A stretch of 39,906 nucleotides of DNA from JAEELC01 sp963621965 (GTDB taxonomy: Bacteria > Bacillota_I > Bacilli_A > Acholeplasmatales > Anaeroplasmataceae): positions 1 to 39,906 of the forward strand of contig CAVFGN010000017.1 of NCBI GenBank assembly GCA_963621965.1, given 5' to 3'. Shown in pieces: positions 23,945 to 33,292 of this stretch. Each line of letters begins with the position of its first letter. Within the stretch, counting starts at the first letter, position 1. The notes under the pieces were generated by a model that saw only the letters and a program-made list of their open reading frames with translations, searched no databases and was not told the origin of the DNA. The translations under genes and the position numbers were made by a program.

Positions 23945-24319
23945 TTATTTATAGTATTGTTGCTTATCAGCAGTTTGCTCAGTTACATCCTCACTAGTAG
24001 CTTCTATTACTTCTAAATCAAATTTAGGCTAATACCATAATTTATGATTATTTGATATGTTTACATTTGTATAAATATCATACGATTGTAATACAGCACA
24101 TAAAAAGGGGTTTAACTTAACAAGTTTATACATAGCATCTATAATTTTTTGCTATTCTATCTCACCAAGTTCAAAATGAGGTGCCCATTCTAATATATTC
24201 AGTAAAATAAATAAAGAATACATTGTTTTTCTAAGAGCTTTATTATCATTAGCCTATGTTCGTAACCCTGTTAAGTACTTCTTTTGAGCTTCAATAAAAG
24301 CCTTCTCAATATTCTCCAT
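23945..24319 (-). CDS. Small helical virion-region protein (124 aa)
   Basis: ATG 24319 to TAA 23945, with three TAGs read as Gln. It is mostly helical: MENIEKAFIEAQKKYLTGL at the start, a hydrophobic helix (LFILLNILEW), and a polar C-terminus rich in T, E and Q. It lies 30 bp above the giant tail gene and 11 bp after the 191-aa gene. It may be a connector or chaperone for the tail protein, which is an inference from order only. Confidence 0.65.
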
Positions 24320-24330
24320 AATAGTATTGA

Positions 24331-24906
24331 TTATTTATGACAACCACAACTAGGACCAGAGGGTCTAACATAAGTACTACAATCTCCATTATCACAACTC
24401 TGATAATGATTTCGCAACAACTTAAAGAAGTCTTCAGCATCTGCATCTTGTCCATGCTTCATTGCTAATATATGAGCATATAACAATGTGAATACTCGCT
24501 GTATTTCTACTGGTATTTCAGTGAGACATCTCCCACATATCAATGGTAATAAAGTCCCTATTAAATACTTATAAATACTAGACACATCGGAACAATAAGC
24601 TACTTGAGTAAGTGATGAATCACACTTATCATCAGGTTCTGTTTCGTTAAATTTTGCTACTGTAAATGCCACCTTAAACATAGAAGGTGCACTTTGTAAA
24701 AACTTCGTCGGAACACGAGAAACTACTCGGCTTAATTGTTTGTTTGAATACTCACTGTCTTTTAGGATATTTGATATGTCATATATCTTATCCTCACTTA
24801 TGTTAGTAACTACAATAGAATCAAAATAATATTTTGATCCACACTCAATACTAAACTCCAAGTATTCACCAGTAGAATTTACTCTACATAAATTAATTTG
24901 TATCAT
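24331..24906 (-). CDS. Virion-region protein with Cys-rich C-terminus (191 aa)
   Basis: A frame without any TAG from ATG 24906 to TAA 24331, overlapping the holin-like gene by 14 bp. The N-terminal half is beta-rich (GEYLEFSIECGSKYYFD). The middle is helical with a CGRC motif, and the tail has several Cys and His residues (SCDNGDCSTY, CGCHK) that could bind zinc. The order portal, small membrane protein, this gene, then tail genes suggests a head-tail connector or tail-assembly role, but no family match is evident. Confidence 0.7.
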   Translation of the reverse strand: MIQINLCRVNSTGEYLEFSIECGSKYYFDSIVVTNISEDKIYDISNILKDSEYSNKQLSRVVSRVPTKFLQSAPSMFKVAFTVAKFNETEPDDKCDSSLTQVAYCSDVSSIYKYLIGTLLPLICGRCLTEIPVEIQRVFTLLYAHILAMKHGQDADAEDFFKLLRNHYQSCDNGDCSTYVRPSGPSCGCHK

Positions 24907-25180
24907 CGTCGTTATTATCTTTTTTAGTTATTTGAGCAGATAAACCTAAGGCAGCACAAAATACCACCACATAGCCAGCTATTGTAAATATAATCTAGGG
25001 AAGACCATACTATGCTTGTAAATTAAATAGTTGGTCTGCCCCTAAAACACCTACAGCTGAAGTACCTAAAATAATGGCAAATTCTCGTATTTTTTTCCAA
25101 AACCTAGGAGTTTCACTCCTCCACCGCTTAACTACCTAGTAGAAAAACTTATTCTTTTTATTTGTCTTTGATTTTATCAT
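24893..25180 (-). CDS. Holin-like two-TM protein (95 aa)
   Basis: ATG 25180 overlaps the portal 3' end by 23 bp and the stop TAA 24893 overlaps the next gene. Three TAGs are read as Gln. The N-terminus is strongly basic (KSKTNKKNKFF, later KRWRSETPRFWKKIR). Two hydrophobic helices follow (AIILGTSAVGVLGA and IIFTIAGYVVVFCAALGLSA), and the tail is acidic (KKDNNDDDTN). Small size, two TM helices and charged ends fit a class II holin. A virion membrane protein is the alternative. Confidence 0.6.
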
Positions 25181-27365
25181 TGTAAGGATTATTATCAAAT
25201 AATTGCAGTGCTTCTAAATCAGCGCGTTTTTTATCATATTCCAGCTTTTCTTTAGAGATACGCTCATTAGATTTAATTTTAGCCAACGCTACTTCGTATT
25301 CTTTATCAAGCTGTAATTTCTTAAGCTGCATTTCTTCAGCATTATATTTTTCTAATTCCTATTGCTGTTTCTGCATCTGTTGTTGCATTTGCTGCATCTA
25401 TTGCTGTGCTTCCTGCAACTATTGCTGTAATTGCTATAACTGATTGTTTTCTTCTCGTTTGGCTTTAATTTGTTTAGACACAGTAGTCTTCATATCAGTT
25501 ATGCTCTTACTTGAGCTGATTGTTAATAACAATTCTGGGTCTGTAAGACCGCCCTTAATAAGTTCTAAAGCCATTTGCTATACCTATGTACGCTCTTTAA
25601 TAGCTTCTTGACTATCTCTAATATGAATATCAAAATCAGTAAGTGTATAATGTTCAGGCAATGCTGTGAATATCTTTCTTTGATTACCTAAAATTAAAGT
25701 GCCACTAATACCGTCTTTATACACTATTTTAGCTACATTTAACATATCTAAAAGAATCTCTTTTTCAATATGATCCATAGCTCTAAAATACTACTTTGTA
25801 ACTATAAAAGATTGCTGTAAACCAGTTTCAACATTAGCCACTGCATCTCTAGGCTGTAATCCACCAAGACGCTCGCGATAGACACCTGTTATCTGCATAG
25901 CTGTGTTTTCAATATCCTAAATAGCCACATCTACTGCCTATATAGCCTACAGTTTTACTGTATCATCATAACCCTAAAAAGTGGCATTGGACATAGGTAG
26001 TCCCTCCTAAGAGGAATCTAACATAGCTACACCAGACTTTTTATAGGCTAGCCATTTCTGTAATTTTTCCTGTGGTTGTGTTCCCAACCAATTAGGAATA
26101 TATGCAATATCAATCCAATCACCAGCAGTACCACTTTGTGCTATAAGAGTACTCTTCATAAACTGATAGTAGTCATATAAATCTTGCAAATCAGCAGTAG
26201 CTAACATTAATGAATAAGGACGGCCCGTTCTAGATTTGTATCGTAATCCGTTAACACTAAGCTTTACCTTTTCAGGACTAGTCACGCTGCGGACCGCATT
26301 ATCATCACGACCCTTTAATACATAAATATCACCACCAATTTTTGTAACATGAAAACGATTTTGTTTATAAGTACCGTCTTTTTGTTTTTCTACATCTACC
26401 CATTGTACATGATAAACACAAAAAAGACTTGTTGGTATTGACGGTCTATACGCATAAGTAGGTACAGCAGCCATACCCTAAATGATACCATCTTCCATAC
26501 AATCAGACATACCAAATCGACCATTTGCAGATGATAACATCATAATATGACTAGAATTAGTGGTATTTAACACATCGTCCTTTTCAATATGTTTCAAATC
26601 CTCTCTTGTAAGATCCTCCCCATATTGTGCTAATAGTTCCTGTTTAGATAAATACTCACGATATACAAATCTATAAGAATCATTTATATATTGTGAATTT
26701 ACATTTACATCTGGAAAGCAGTTCATCGGATTTAAAATCTTCAGATTAACACCTGTATTATTAACAGTAGGTTCTACTAAATAATATACTTCTCCAGCTA
26801 TAAATAAGTCTAAAATTAACTATTGTAATTTATTTTTCAAATCAACTGTTCGTGATTGAATAAAATTTTCAATAATATTCTAAGCTGCAATCTCATAATT
26901 CGATATGAAATTGTTTTCTACAAAATCCTCAACATTCTTTAGTTCGGCTTCAAACTATACATCATTTATTTTGTTCTTACCGTCCCCTTTTATTAATGAA
27001 TAAATTAAATTTTGTAGTTTAGGTTTAATTACCTTTACTAATTCCTATGAAATCTTCAGTTGTTTTTCTCTGAATATATTATTCAGTGTCTTTTCATCCT
27101 TACAAGATATACCAGGATCCAAAGGAAGTGTTAAATACTCACCAACTAAAGCATCAATATGTTTACGAATTAATGGTGTAAAAGTAATATTTGTAGGATT
27201 TCCTATACCGTAATTTTGTTCTAGGTGGGCAAACTGATTTCTATCACGAATACCAGCGTAATAATTATATGCTTTTATCAAATGAACCTTATCATAAACC
27301 AATTCGGAAATTGCCTAATCGGCTTTATCAATAAGGTATTTTTCACTGTTTATCCGTTCTTCCAT
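25158..27365 (-). CDS. Portal protein (735 aa)
   Basis: Forms the ring at the capsid vertex through which DNA is packaged. ATG 27365 (MEERINSEKY) overlaps the upstream small gene by 23 bp; stop TAA 25158. The order TerL, small gene, portal is classic. Internal features fit crAss-like portals: an N-terminal helical wing (NQFAHLEQNYG), a central IAGEVYYLVEP segment, and the region GGLQPRDAVANVETGLQQSF near residue 500. The C-terminal 130 residues are a Q/E/K-rich coiled coil (QQQMQQMQQQMQKQQQELEK) in which four TAG codons stand at Gln-type positions. Assignment rests on context and pattern, not on a database search. Confidence 0.85.
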
Positions 27366-27648
27366 TTTCTAAAACTATTTTAAAATGTTCCATTCTATCA
27401 AGACGTCTTGTGTCAATTTGATTGCAAACAAACTTATAAAATTCTTCATCTGTATTGCAATCTTGACAAATCCACAGCGGCACCCATTTATGGTCTAATT
27501 CTAATTTTAAACAATAATGAGTACCATGTTTTTCGACGCTTACACCACCAGTAAAACAACATTTATATTTACACTCAATATAGTCGTATATCTGACGCTC
27601 CAAACCAACCAAATTCAAATTGCCTATTTCTCTGTGATTCCTAATCAT
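27343..27648 (-). CDS. Small Cys-rich protein nested between terL and portal (101 aa)
   Basis: No TAG occurs in this frame. It overlaps the TerL 3' end by 74 bp if TerL is read through its last TAG, and overlaps the portal start by 23 bp. Two Cys pairs (KYKCCFTGG and ICQDCNTDE) plus His residues (KHGTHYC) suggest a zinc-binding mini-domain. The C-terminus is charged. Its position inside the packaging genes suggests a packaging or head-assembly accessory, but I do not recognise it. Confidence 0.65.
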   Translation of the reverse strand: MIRNHREIGNLNLVGLERQIYDYIECKYKCCFTGGVSVEKHGTHYCLKLELDHKWVPLWICQDCNTDEEFYKFVCNQIDTRRLDRMEHFKIVLENGRTDKQ

Positions 27649-29728
27649 AATTTTTAGGTATTATTCCATATTTTTTAACACCATTGTCATAATAATATCC
27701 TATATCCTACCAAGTAGATGAAGTTAATGAATTAGAAGCTGAAATTGGAACAGAACCCTGTAGTTCTTCATCACCTAACAAAGCCATTCCTAAAGCAGCA
27801 ACAATATCAAACTTTCTTTTATTTACATACGAATATCGTAATAACTCATCAACGACCTCTATAAACTCAATAGTATGACAATAGTCATTAACGAACATAT
27901 CAATTAAATCTAATTGATGCTCAATATTCTGTTGCGTAGCTAAAACACCATACTGTGTAACTCGCCTAACATTTTGATTAGATAAAGTAGCCCTTGGCCT
28001 ACGCATTAAAAGCGTTTCTTTGCCTTTTTCTTTTAAGTATGTTATCAATGTAACACGTGTAGCCTCAAGGACTATTTTACAATTATACCATAAGGCTAAT
28101 TTAATAGCCATATCATATGCAGTTCTGATATCTTTAGGTCTTTCTTTATATATTGCAACAATTTTAGGTTCTTGTAATCCCAATTGTCGCCTATAAACAA
28201 CAGCACAAAAATCAGAAACATCTTTCTGACCAGTAGACTAATCACGACCCTGGTCAATACTGTCAATCCCTATACAATATAGATTCTTATAAGCACAATC
28301 ATTTTGATCCCTCATAGGATATTCTACTATCTTTACTGGACCATTAACATCTTCCTAAAAATCAGGAGCTTTATTATAATCAGGACAACCTTTTTCACGA
28401 TCCATCTTATAAAAGAGCCTTCCTCTAATAGGAGGTTTATATAACTTATGTAATTCTATATTTGCAGATTGTTCAGATAATTTTTCTGAATCAAATCGAT
28501 TTTCACCCTCACGAATTAAAGCTTCTTCTGGATAAAAACAAAACTCAGAAGAATACTTCAATAAAGCAGATGCGTCTGAAGATTTTTCCAAACGCTTTTT
28601 CTAATAATATTGAATAGCCTCATAAGAATTACAAACCCCGCGATTATCCATAAACTGAGACATCACTAGATATGCAGGAATAAAGAATGCGGTAAATACC
28701 GTTTCCTTTTTTTGATTGTAATTGTTCTTATAAGGTAAAATATTAAAAACCTAGGGATTATAAAATAATTTTGCAAGACCTGCTAACTGTGGTCCCTCAT
28801 CACCGCCAGTACCCCAAGCGGCTAAAATTCCGATGCGTCGCCCATCGACAGTTACAAGTGGTTCACCTTGAATAAAGGACTGCTCTAATTTAGGATTAGA
28901 GCCAGCTTCCTCAAAAAATAACCGTTCAACACGACTACCACGCATCTTACGAGGTTCATCAATAACAACCCCTCGTATTTCTGATTTGAAACCTTTTACA
29001 ACTTCAGTACCTCCTTCTTTTACTTTATGAGAAGCACGCCGTTGAAATTCTGAATTTTTTATTTTACTTAAACGACGCATACCGCCATTAGTATTCATGT
29101 TTAGAAACTCTAGTTCGTCCCAAACACGCTGGAGGGTAGGGGTTAAATGAGATGTCTATGCCGCAGCATATATACAGCAACTTTTTTCTTTAACTGTATA
29201 CATCCTTGAACCCATGCTAGCAGCTAATTCTGACCAGCCACAGCCACGAGGCTTTAATGCACATGCATCCTTTCCTAATAATTCACAAAGTCTATAATAA
29301 TGAAACCAAGTATACTACTAGGCATAAAAAGAAGGAAAAGACTCTTCACGAGAAGCCGTTGCTCCTTTAGCCGCCTTTGCCGCAGATAATCTATAGTAGT
29401 TTAAGAAGAAATAGTTATCACCAGTAATGGTATAACCATTTACAGTATAACCATCTATGCAACGACGATATTCCTCTCTCCAAAAATCATCATATAATTT
29501 AGTCTTTGGAAGGTATGTAGTATAATAACCACTTGTTTCAAATAACTACGCCCTCTCCCTAAATGGCTCTGGATCAAAATCCAAACCATCTGTTTCTGTA
29601 ATTGGTCGGTAACCTGTTAATTCATAGGACAAGGTGGGGTCAAAATACTCTATTTCATCACCTATCTTTACATCCCATTTAATTTCTGGTGTGGCAGATT
29701 TTTTTGTTGAAGACTTTTTAGTAGCCAT
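27575..29728 (-). CDS. terL: Terminase large subunit (717 aa)
   Basis: The DNA-packaging motor ATPase/nuclease. ATG 29728 shares one base with the upstream stop. The frame is open through about ten TAGs, including a tandem TAG-TAG at 29315..29320. Visible motifs: an ATPase P-loop-like KPRGCGWSE at about residue 160; a Walker-B-like RLFFEEAGS at about 271; the start of the RNase-H-like nuclease domain, YCIGIDSIDQG, at about 485, giving acidic residues for metal binding; and a further FDIVAALGMAL segment near the end. The last 22 codons follow a TAG at 27641..27643 and overlap the next gene; if that TAG were a true stop, TerL would be 695 aa. Confidence 0.9.
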
Positions 29729-30306
29729 TAATCATCCATAAATCCTGGTTCTTCATCACCACGAATTCGAGATTCTGCTTCTTGTTCCTTCTGCCACATT
29801 TGTTCAAGCTGCTTTAATCCCTCTAATGCTTTAGCCGTAGATGACATCTCCGCCAAGATATCTTTAGTTTTATTTACACGAGAACCATCACTCTTTTTTT
29901 CCTCAAAATTCAAGTTATCGTAATAAATTTTCATTTTATAAATTGTGTTGTATTGAGCCTGTAACAGAGCTCCTACTATTGATGTTTCCTATAACTCTTT
30001 ATATTTTCTACAAGCCTTTCTAAATACAGGATCATCAAACTCTTTTTGTGTTAATTGTGCATCTAATAACGCATTTTCATGCTTCTCGGTAGCCATATAT
30101 TGATTATACGGGGACCGCCAATCAATAGCCAAATAAATATATTTTAACTCCCTAAAAGCACGGCTTTTTAACTTTCCAGTTTTATCTTCTTTACTCTTAT
30201 TTCTTTCATCCTCAAATAACGCCTTAAACTCCTTAATCAACAGAATATCTGGCTCATTTAACACAACTTTTTTATTTTCATTATCATACAGAAATAATTT
30301 CAACAT
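29728..30306 (-). CDS. Protein upstream of TerL, possible small terminase or packaging factor (192 aa)
   Basis: In the standard code this appears as two ORFs; reading TAG (29989..29991) as Gln joins them in frame into one 192-aa protein. The N-terminus MLKLFLYDNENKKVVLNEPD is followed by helical, charged regions. The C-terminal third looks coiled-coil (KALEGLKQLEQMWQKEQEAE) and ends acidic. It directly precedes terL with a one-base overlap, the usual place for a small terminase subunit, but no helix-turn-helix is obvious. Treat the terminase suggestion as positional inference. Confidence 0.7.
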
Positions 30307-30311
30307 ATCAA

Positions 30312-30503
30312 TTATTTTTTATGTTTACAACCACATGCGCATTCCTCAACAAGACGACCACCCCTACGCTTGATAATAATATCACAACCACAAGTGCATT
30401 TTTTAGCCTTCTTGCGCACACAACCACCGCGTTTTAAATAAAACTGATTTACCAAATCAGCTAATTGATTATAATTTTCCATCATATAAAAAAATTTTTT
30501 CAT
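30312..30503 (-). CDS. Small zinc-ribbon-like protein (63 aa)
   Basis: ATG 30503 is the first ATG in frame; starts at 30485 or 30482 are possible. The C-terminal half has the metal-ligand pattern KKCTCGCD ... EECACGCKHKK within a strongly basic stretch, like a tiny zinc ribbon that might bind nucleic acid. It would be the first gene of the leftward virion transcript, 6 bp before the 192-aa gene. Function unknown. Confidence 0.6.
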   Translation of the reverse strand: MKKFFYMMENYNQLADLVNQFYLKRGGCVRKKAKKCTCGCDIIIKRRGGRLVEECACGCKHKK

Positions 30504-30763
30504 CAAAAACAAAAATATAAAATATATTAGTCNNNNNNNNNNTACAAATAAACTATAAATAAAAGAATAATTTTACATACTAAAAAGTTATGAAAATATT
30601 TGTAATAATACCACCACAAGTACAATAAAAACAATTTCACTAAAATGTATGTGCTTTTTTAATTAATGTGTATTTTTGTATTATATAATATAATATAAAA
30701 TATATATTAATATAAGATATGGATTTAACAAGTATGTTTCAATAGATAAAGGAGTTAACATAG
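30504..30763. promoter_or_regulatory. Divergent intergenic region, likely promoters in both directions
   Basis: About 260 bp of very AT-rich DNA between the leftward virion block and the rightward chaperonin block. It includes the 10-N gap. On the plus strand, TATTTTTG at 30671..30678 fits the Bacteroidetes -7 box TAnnTTTG, with a T-rich but inexact -33 region. The first rightward gene has a good AAAGGAG ribosome site 11 nt before its ATG. The leftward start has no clear ribosome site. Promoter calls are tentative. Confidence 0.4.
30533..30542. other. Assembly gap (10 N)
   Basis: Ten unknown bases are written here. The gap lies in the divergent intergenic region, so true spacing, possible promoters or even a missing segment cannot be judged. 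The two halves of the window could in principle be wrongly joined. Confidence 0.95.
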
Positions 30764-31387
30764 ATGTTTGGGGTTTCTTTTACGATTAGTATATTAATAA
30801 TAGTATTACTAATCGTTGTGGTCATTAAGGCTGGACCTTGGCTTATTAAACAAGTAGAAGAAATAAAAAAGAAGCTTAAGGATACAGACCATCAAAAATC
30901 TTTGGATTAGCGTTTAAAGAATATTCCTGAGATTAATAATCAGTTAACATCTTTACGAGAACAACTTGGTGGTAACAGGGCTTATATATTTGAATTCCAT
31001 AATGGTGGTAAGAACTTTTCTGATTTATGCTTTTAGCATATGACTGCTACGCATGAACGAAATGAGATATATGAACCATCCTTCAGTTTAAAAATGAAAG
31101 ATTTAAGCTTGTCTTTGTTTCCAGATTTATTGTATGATATGAGTCAAACTGATATATTATCGATAAGTAAAGATCAAGCTGCTTTAAAATACCCGATACT
31201 TTATCAGGTAATTGGCTAGAAACATATCAAGCAGCTAATATTTATATCAATACATGGGAGCAAAAGACCTTTAGGGTTTTGTGCTATATGCAGAAATCAT
31301 TACAAAGATTTAACAGATAAAGATAAGAATATAATACAGAAGAGTATTCAATCAATAGCAGTATTGCTAGAGTTTAATAGAAAATGA
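30764..31387 (+). CDS. Membrane-anchored protein, possible GAF-like sensor fold (207 aa)
   Basis: ATG 30764 with an upstream AAAGGAG site; three TAGs read as Gln; TGA 31385. One N-terminal transmembrane helix (ISILIIVLLIVVVIKAG) is followed by a short coiled coil (KQVEEIKKKLKDTDHQKSLD) and a soluble domain with a conspicuous AYIFEFHNGG motif and later FISIHGSKRPLGFCAI. The alternating strand/helix pattern and the FHNG motif recall GAF-like domains in small bacterial and phage proteins. No catalytic function can be named. It opens the rightward operon. Confidence 0.65.
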
Positions 31388-31396
31388 TAATGTTGT

Positions 31397-32293
31397 ATGA
31401 AAATTGATAAGGAAAATGATGTTGTGGCTTTTTGTGAGGCAGATCATGCTTATTGGATAAAGGCATCCGATCTGTCTATGATTTCTGTAACTACTTTAAT
31501 AGAATCTTTTGGGCAACCCTTTGATTCTGAATATTGGAGTACAGTAAAGGCCATCGAGAGGTTAATGGGAGATGATTATAAAATTGTTAAAGGTAAGGTT
31601 CTTCAAACAAACCCTATAACAAAAGCTTTATTAAAAGAATTGAAAATAGACACTAAAAAACTAGAAGAAACAAAACAAAGCATTCTTGATGAATGGAAAA
31701 AGAAAAATCAAGAGGCTTGTGAACGCGGTACAAAAATTCATAAGATACAAGAAGAGGCTTGTTTAGATAATTCTAGTTTATTAGTACGTGAATATAGTGG
31801 TGGTGGTGATTTAATCCCGTATACCACAAATAAGATTCAGGAAGATGTTAATGCTTCCTATCCTGAAATACTTTTGCATTATATTTCTGATGATTCAAAA
31901 ATCAGAGTAGCAGGTCAAGCTGACCTTGTAATTGTAAAAGATAATATAGTACAAGTGCTAGATTACAAAACAAATAATGAAATTAAGAAACATTCTTATT
32001 TCGACTCTAAAACAAAAACAAGACAGATGATGAAATATCCGTTGTCTCATTTAGAAGATTGTAATTTTTGGCACTATGCGTTACAGCTAAGCACATACGC
32101 TTGGATGATTGAACAAGATAATCCACACCTGACAATAGGAAAATTACGAATTATACATTTTAATCACAAAGGTGAAAAAACAGTATATGAAGTTCCTTAT
32201 TTGAAAGGTGAGGTTGAAGTCATGCTTGATGAATATAAACACCAAGTAATAACAAAAGAGGCCTATGATAAACTTGTCCCTTTAGAATATTAA
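31397..32293 (+). CDS. PD-(D/E)XK nuclease family protein (298 aa)
   Basis: A TAG-free frame from ATG 31397 to TAA 32291. Motifs follow the RecB/Cas4-like order: RGTKIHKIQEE (about residues 110-120, with His115), VAGQADLVIV (Asp176), VLDYKTN (Asp189, Lys191) and QLSTYAWMI (Gln230 to Tyr234, the Q-x3-Y motif). These make the metal-binding DxK core of a single-domain exonuclease-type PD-(D/E)XK enzyme. Such proteins act in phage DNA replication, recombination or host-DNA degradation. No four-cysteine iron-sulphur cluster is seen, unlike Cas4 or AddB. Confidence 0.85.
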   Translation: MKIDKENDVVAFCEADHAYWIKASDLSMISVTTLIESFGQPFDSEYWSTVKAIERLMGDDYKIVKGKVLQTNPITKALLKELKIDTKKLEETKQSILDEWKKKNQEACERGTKIHKIQEEACLDNSSLLVREYSGGGDLIPYTTNKIQEDVNASYPEILLHYISDDSKIRVAGQADLVIVKDNIVQVLDYKTNNEIKKHSYFDSKTKTRQMMKYPLSHLEDCNFWHYALQLSTYAWMIEQDNPHLTIGKLRIIHFNHKGEKTVYEVPYLKGEVEVMLDEYKHQVITKEAYDKLVPLEY

Positions 32294-32987
32294 AAAATAT
32301 TGTATCTTTACTTCATATGTTATTTTAATATTAATAATAGGAGTTTTGTTAATCTGCAACCAATGTCAACGGAACAAAGCTTCTATATCAGATAATAATA
32401 TTAAAGTTCTAATGGATTCAGTTCAAACCCTTTCATTGAAAAATGAATAGTTAGTATCTTACAGATAGTCTTTAATATTAGACAAAAAAGAACTAGAGCA
32501 ATATTTAGATATATCAAATAAATAGAGAAAAGAACTTGAACAAAAACTTAATGCTAGTATAGCCTATATAAGCTCTATTGAAGGTAGGGTATCATTAGAT
32601 ACGGTAATCCTCCAAGATTCAGTGGTCATAAGGAATGATTCAATAAAGGCTTTCTTTAACTATTATGATGACTGGACTTCTCTAAAAGGCTATACACAAA
32701 TCATCAATAGTAAAGGTTATACTACTATAGAATCACTTGATTTAAATGTGCCTTTAACATTAGGCTTAACAGAAGATAAAAAAGTCTTTGTTACTTCTAA
32801 AAACCCTTATGTTAGGTTTACAGATATTCAATCTGCTGCAATTGAAAACTCATTGTTAACACCAAAAAAGAAAAGATTTAATGTAGGCATTCAAGCCGGA
32901 TTTGGCGGCGGATTTGATATAATCACTAGAAAAGGATTTATAGGGCCTTATATTGGAGTAGGTTTAAGTTATGGTTTTAATTTTTAA
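32265..32987 (+). CDS. Spanin-like or barrel-ended envelope protein (240 aa)
   Basis: ATG 32265, preceded by AGAGG, overlaps the nuclease gene by 29 bp. This start is reachable only if TAG at codon 7 is sense, and three more TAGs follow. Layout: a short cytoplasmic start, one TM helix (YVILILIIGVLLI), a coiled coil (LKNEQLVSYRQSLILDKKEL and onward to about residue 110), a soluble part, and a C-terminus RFNVGIQAGFGGG ... PYIGVGLSYGFNF. That last segment resembles the final strands of Bacteroidetes outer-membrane barrel proteins, with a terminal Phe. TM plus coiled coil plus outer-membrane-type end is the shape of a unimolecular spanin. This is an inference. Confidence 0.65.
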
Positions 32988-32990
32988 ACA

Positions 32991-33272
32991 ATGAGAATAG
33001 TACAACAAATTGCAACTGGATTTATAAATGACATTTTAAAACGTGAAGAGGAGCTTCACCAATCAAGAATAGCTATTTGTGAAAAGTGTCCAATATATGA
33101 TACTTCTATGGCTGGACCAGTCTGTTCTGCTAAAAAATATTATAATACAAAAACAAAAGTGCTTACACAATACCCTTCAGTAGGAGCTACTAATGGCTGT
33201 GGGTGCTTATTAAATAAAAAAACAAGAGTAAAAGATGCCAAATGCCCATTGGACAAATGGCCTAAAGATTAA
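32991..33272 (+). CDS. Small Cys-rich, probably zinc-binding protein (93 aa)
   Basis: ATG 32991 starts 3 bp after the previous stop; there is no TAG in frame. Cysteine pattern: CEKCPIYD, then VC, then GCGC and a final CPLDKW. This gives two CxxC/CxC pairs typical of a structural zinc site. The N-terminal half is helical. I have an impression of similar small proteins in Bacteroides phages, but no function is known to me. It precedes groEL by 20 bp and is likely co-transcribed with it. Confidence 0.7.
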   Translation: MRIVQQIATGFINDILKREEELHQSRIAICEKCPIYDTSMAGPVCSAKKYYNTKTKVLTQYPSVGATNGCGCLLNKKTRVKDAKCPLDKWPKD

Positions 33273-33292
33273 GTAAATTTATTTTATGTTGT

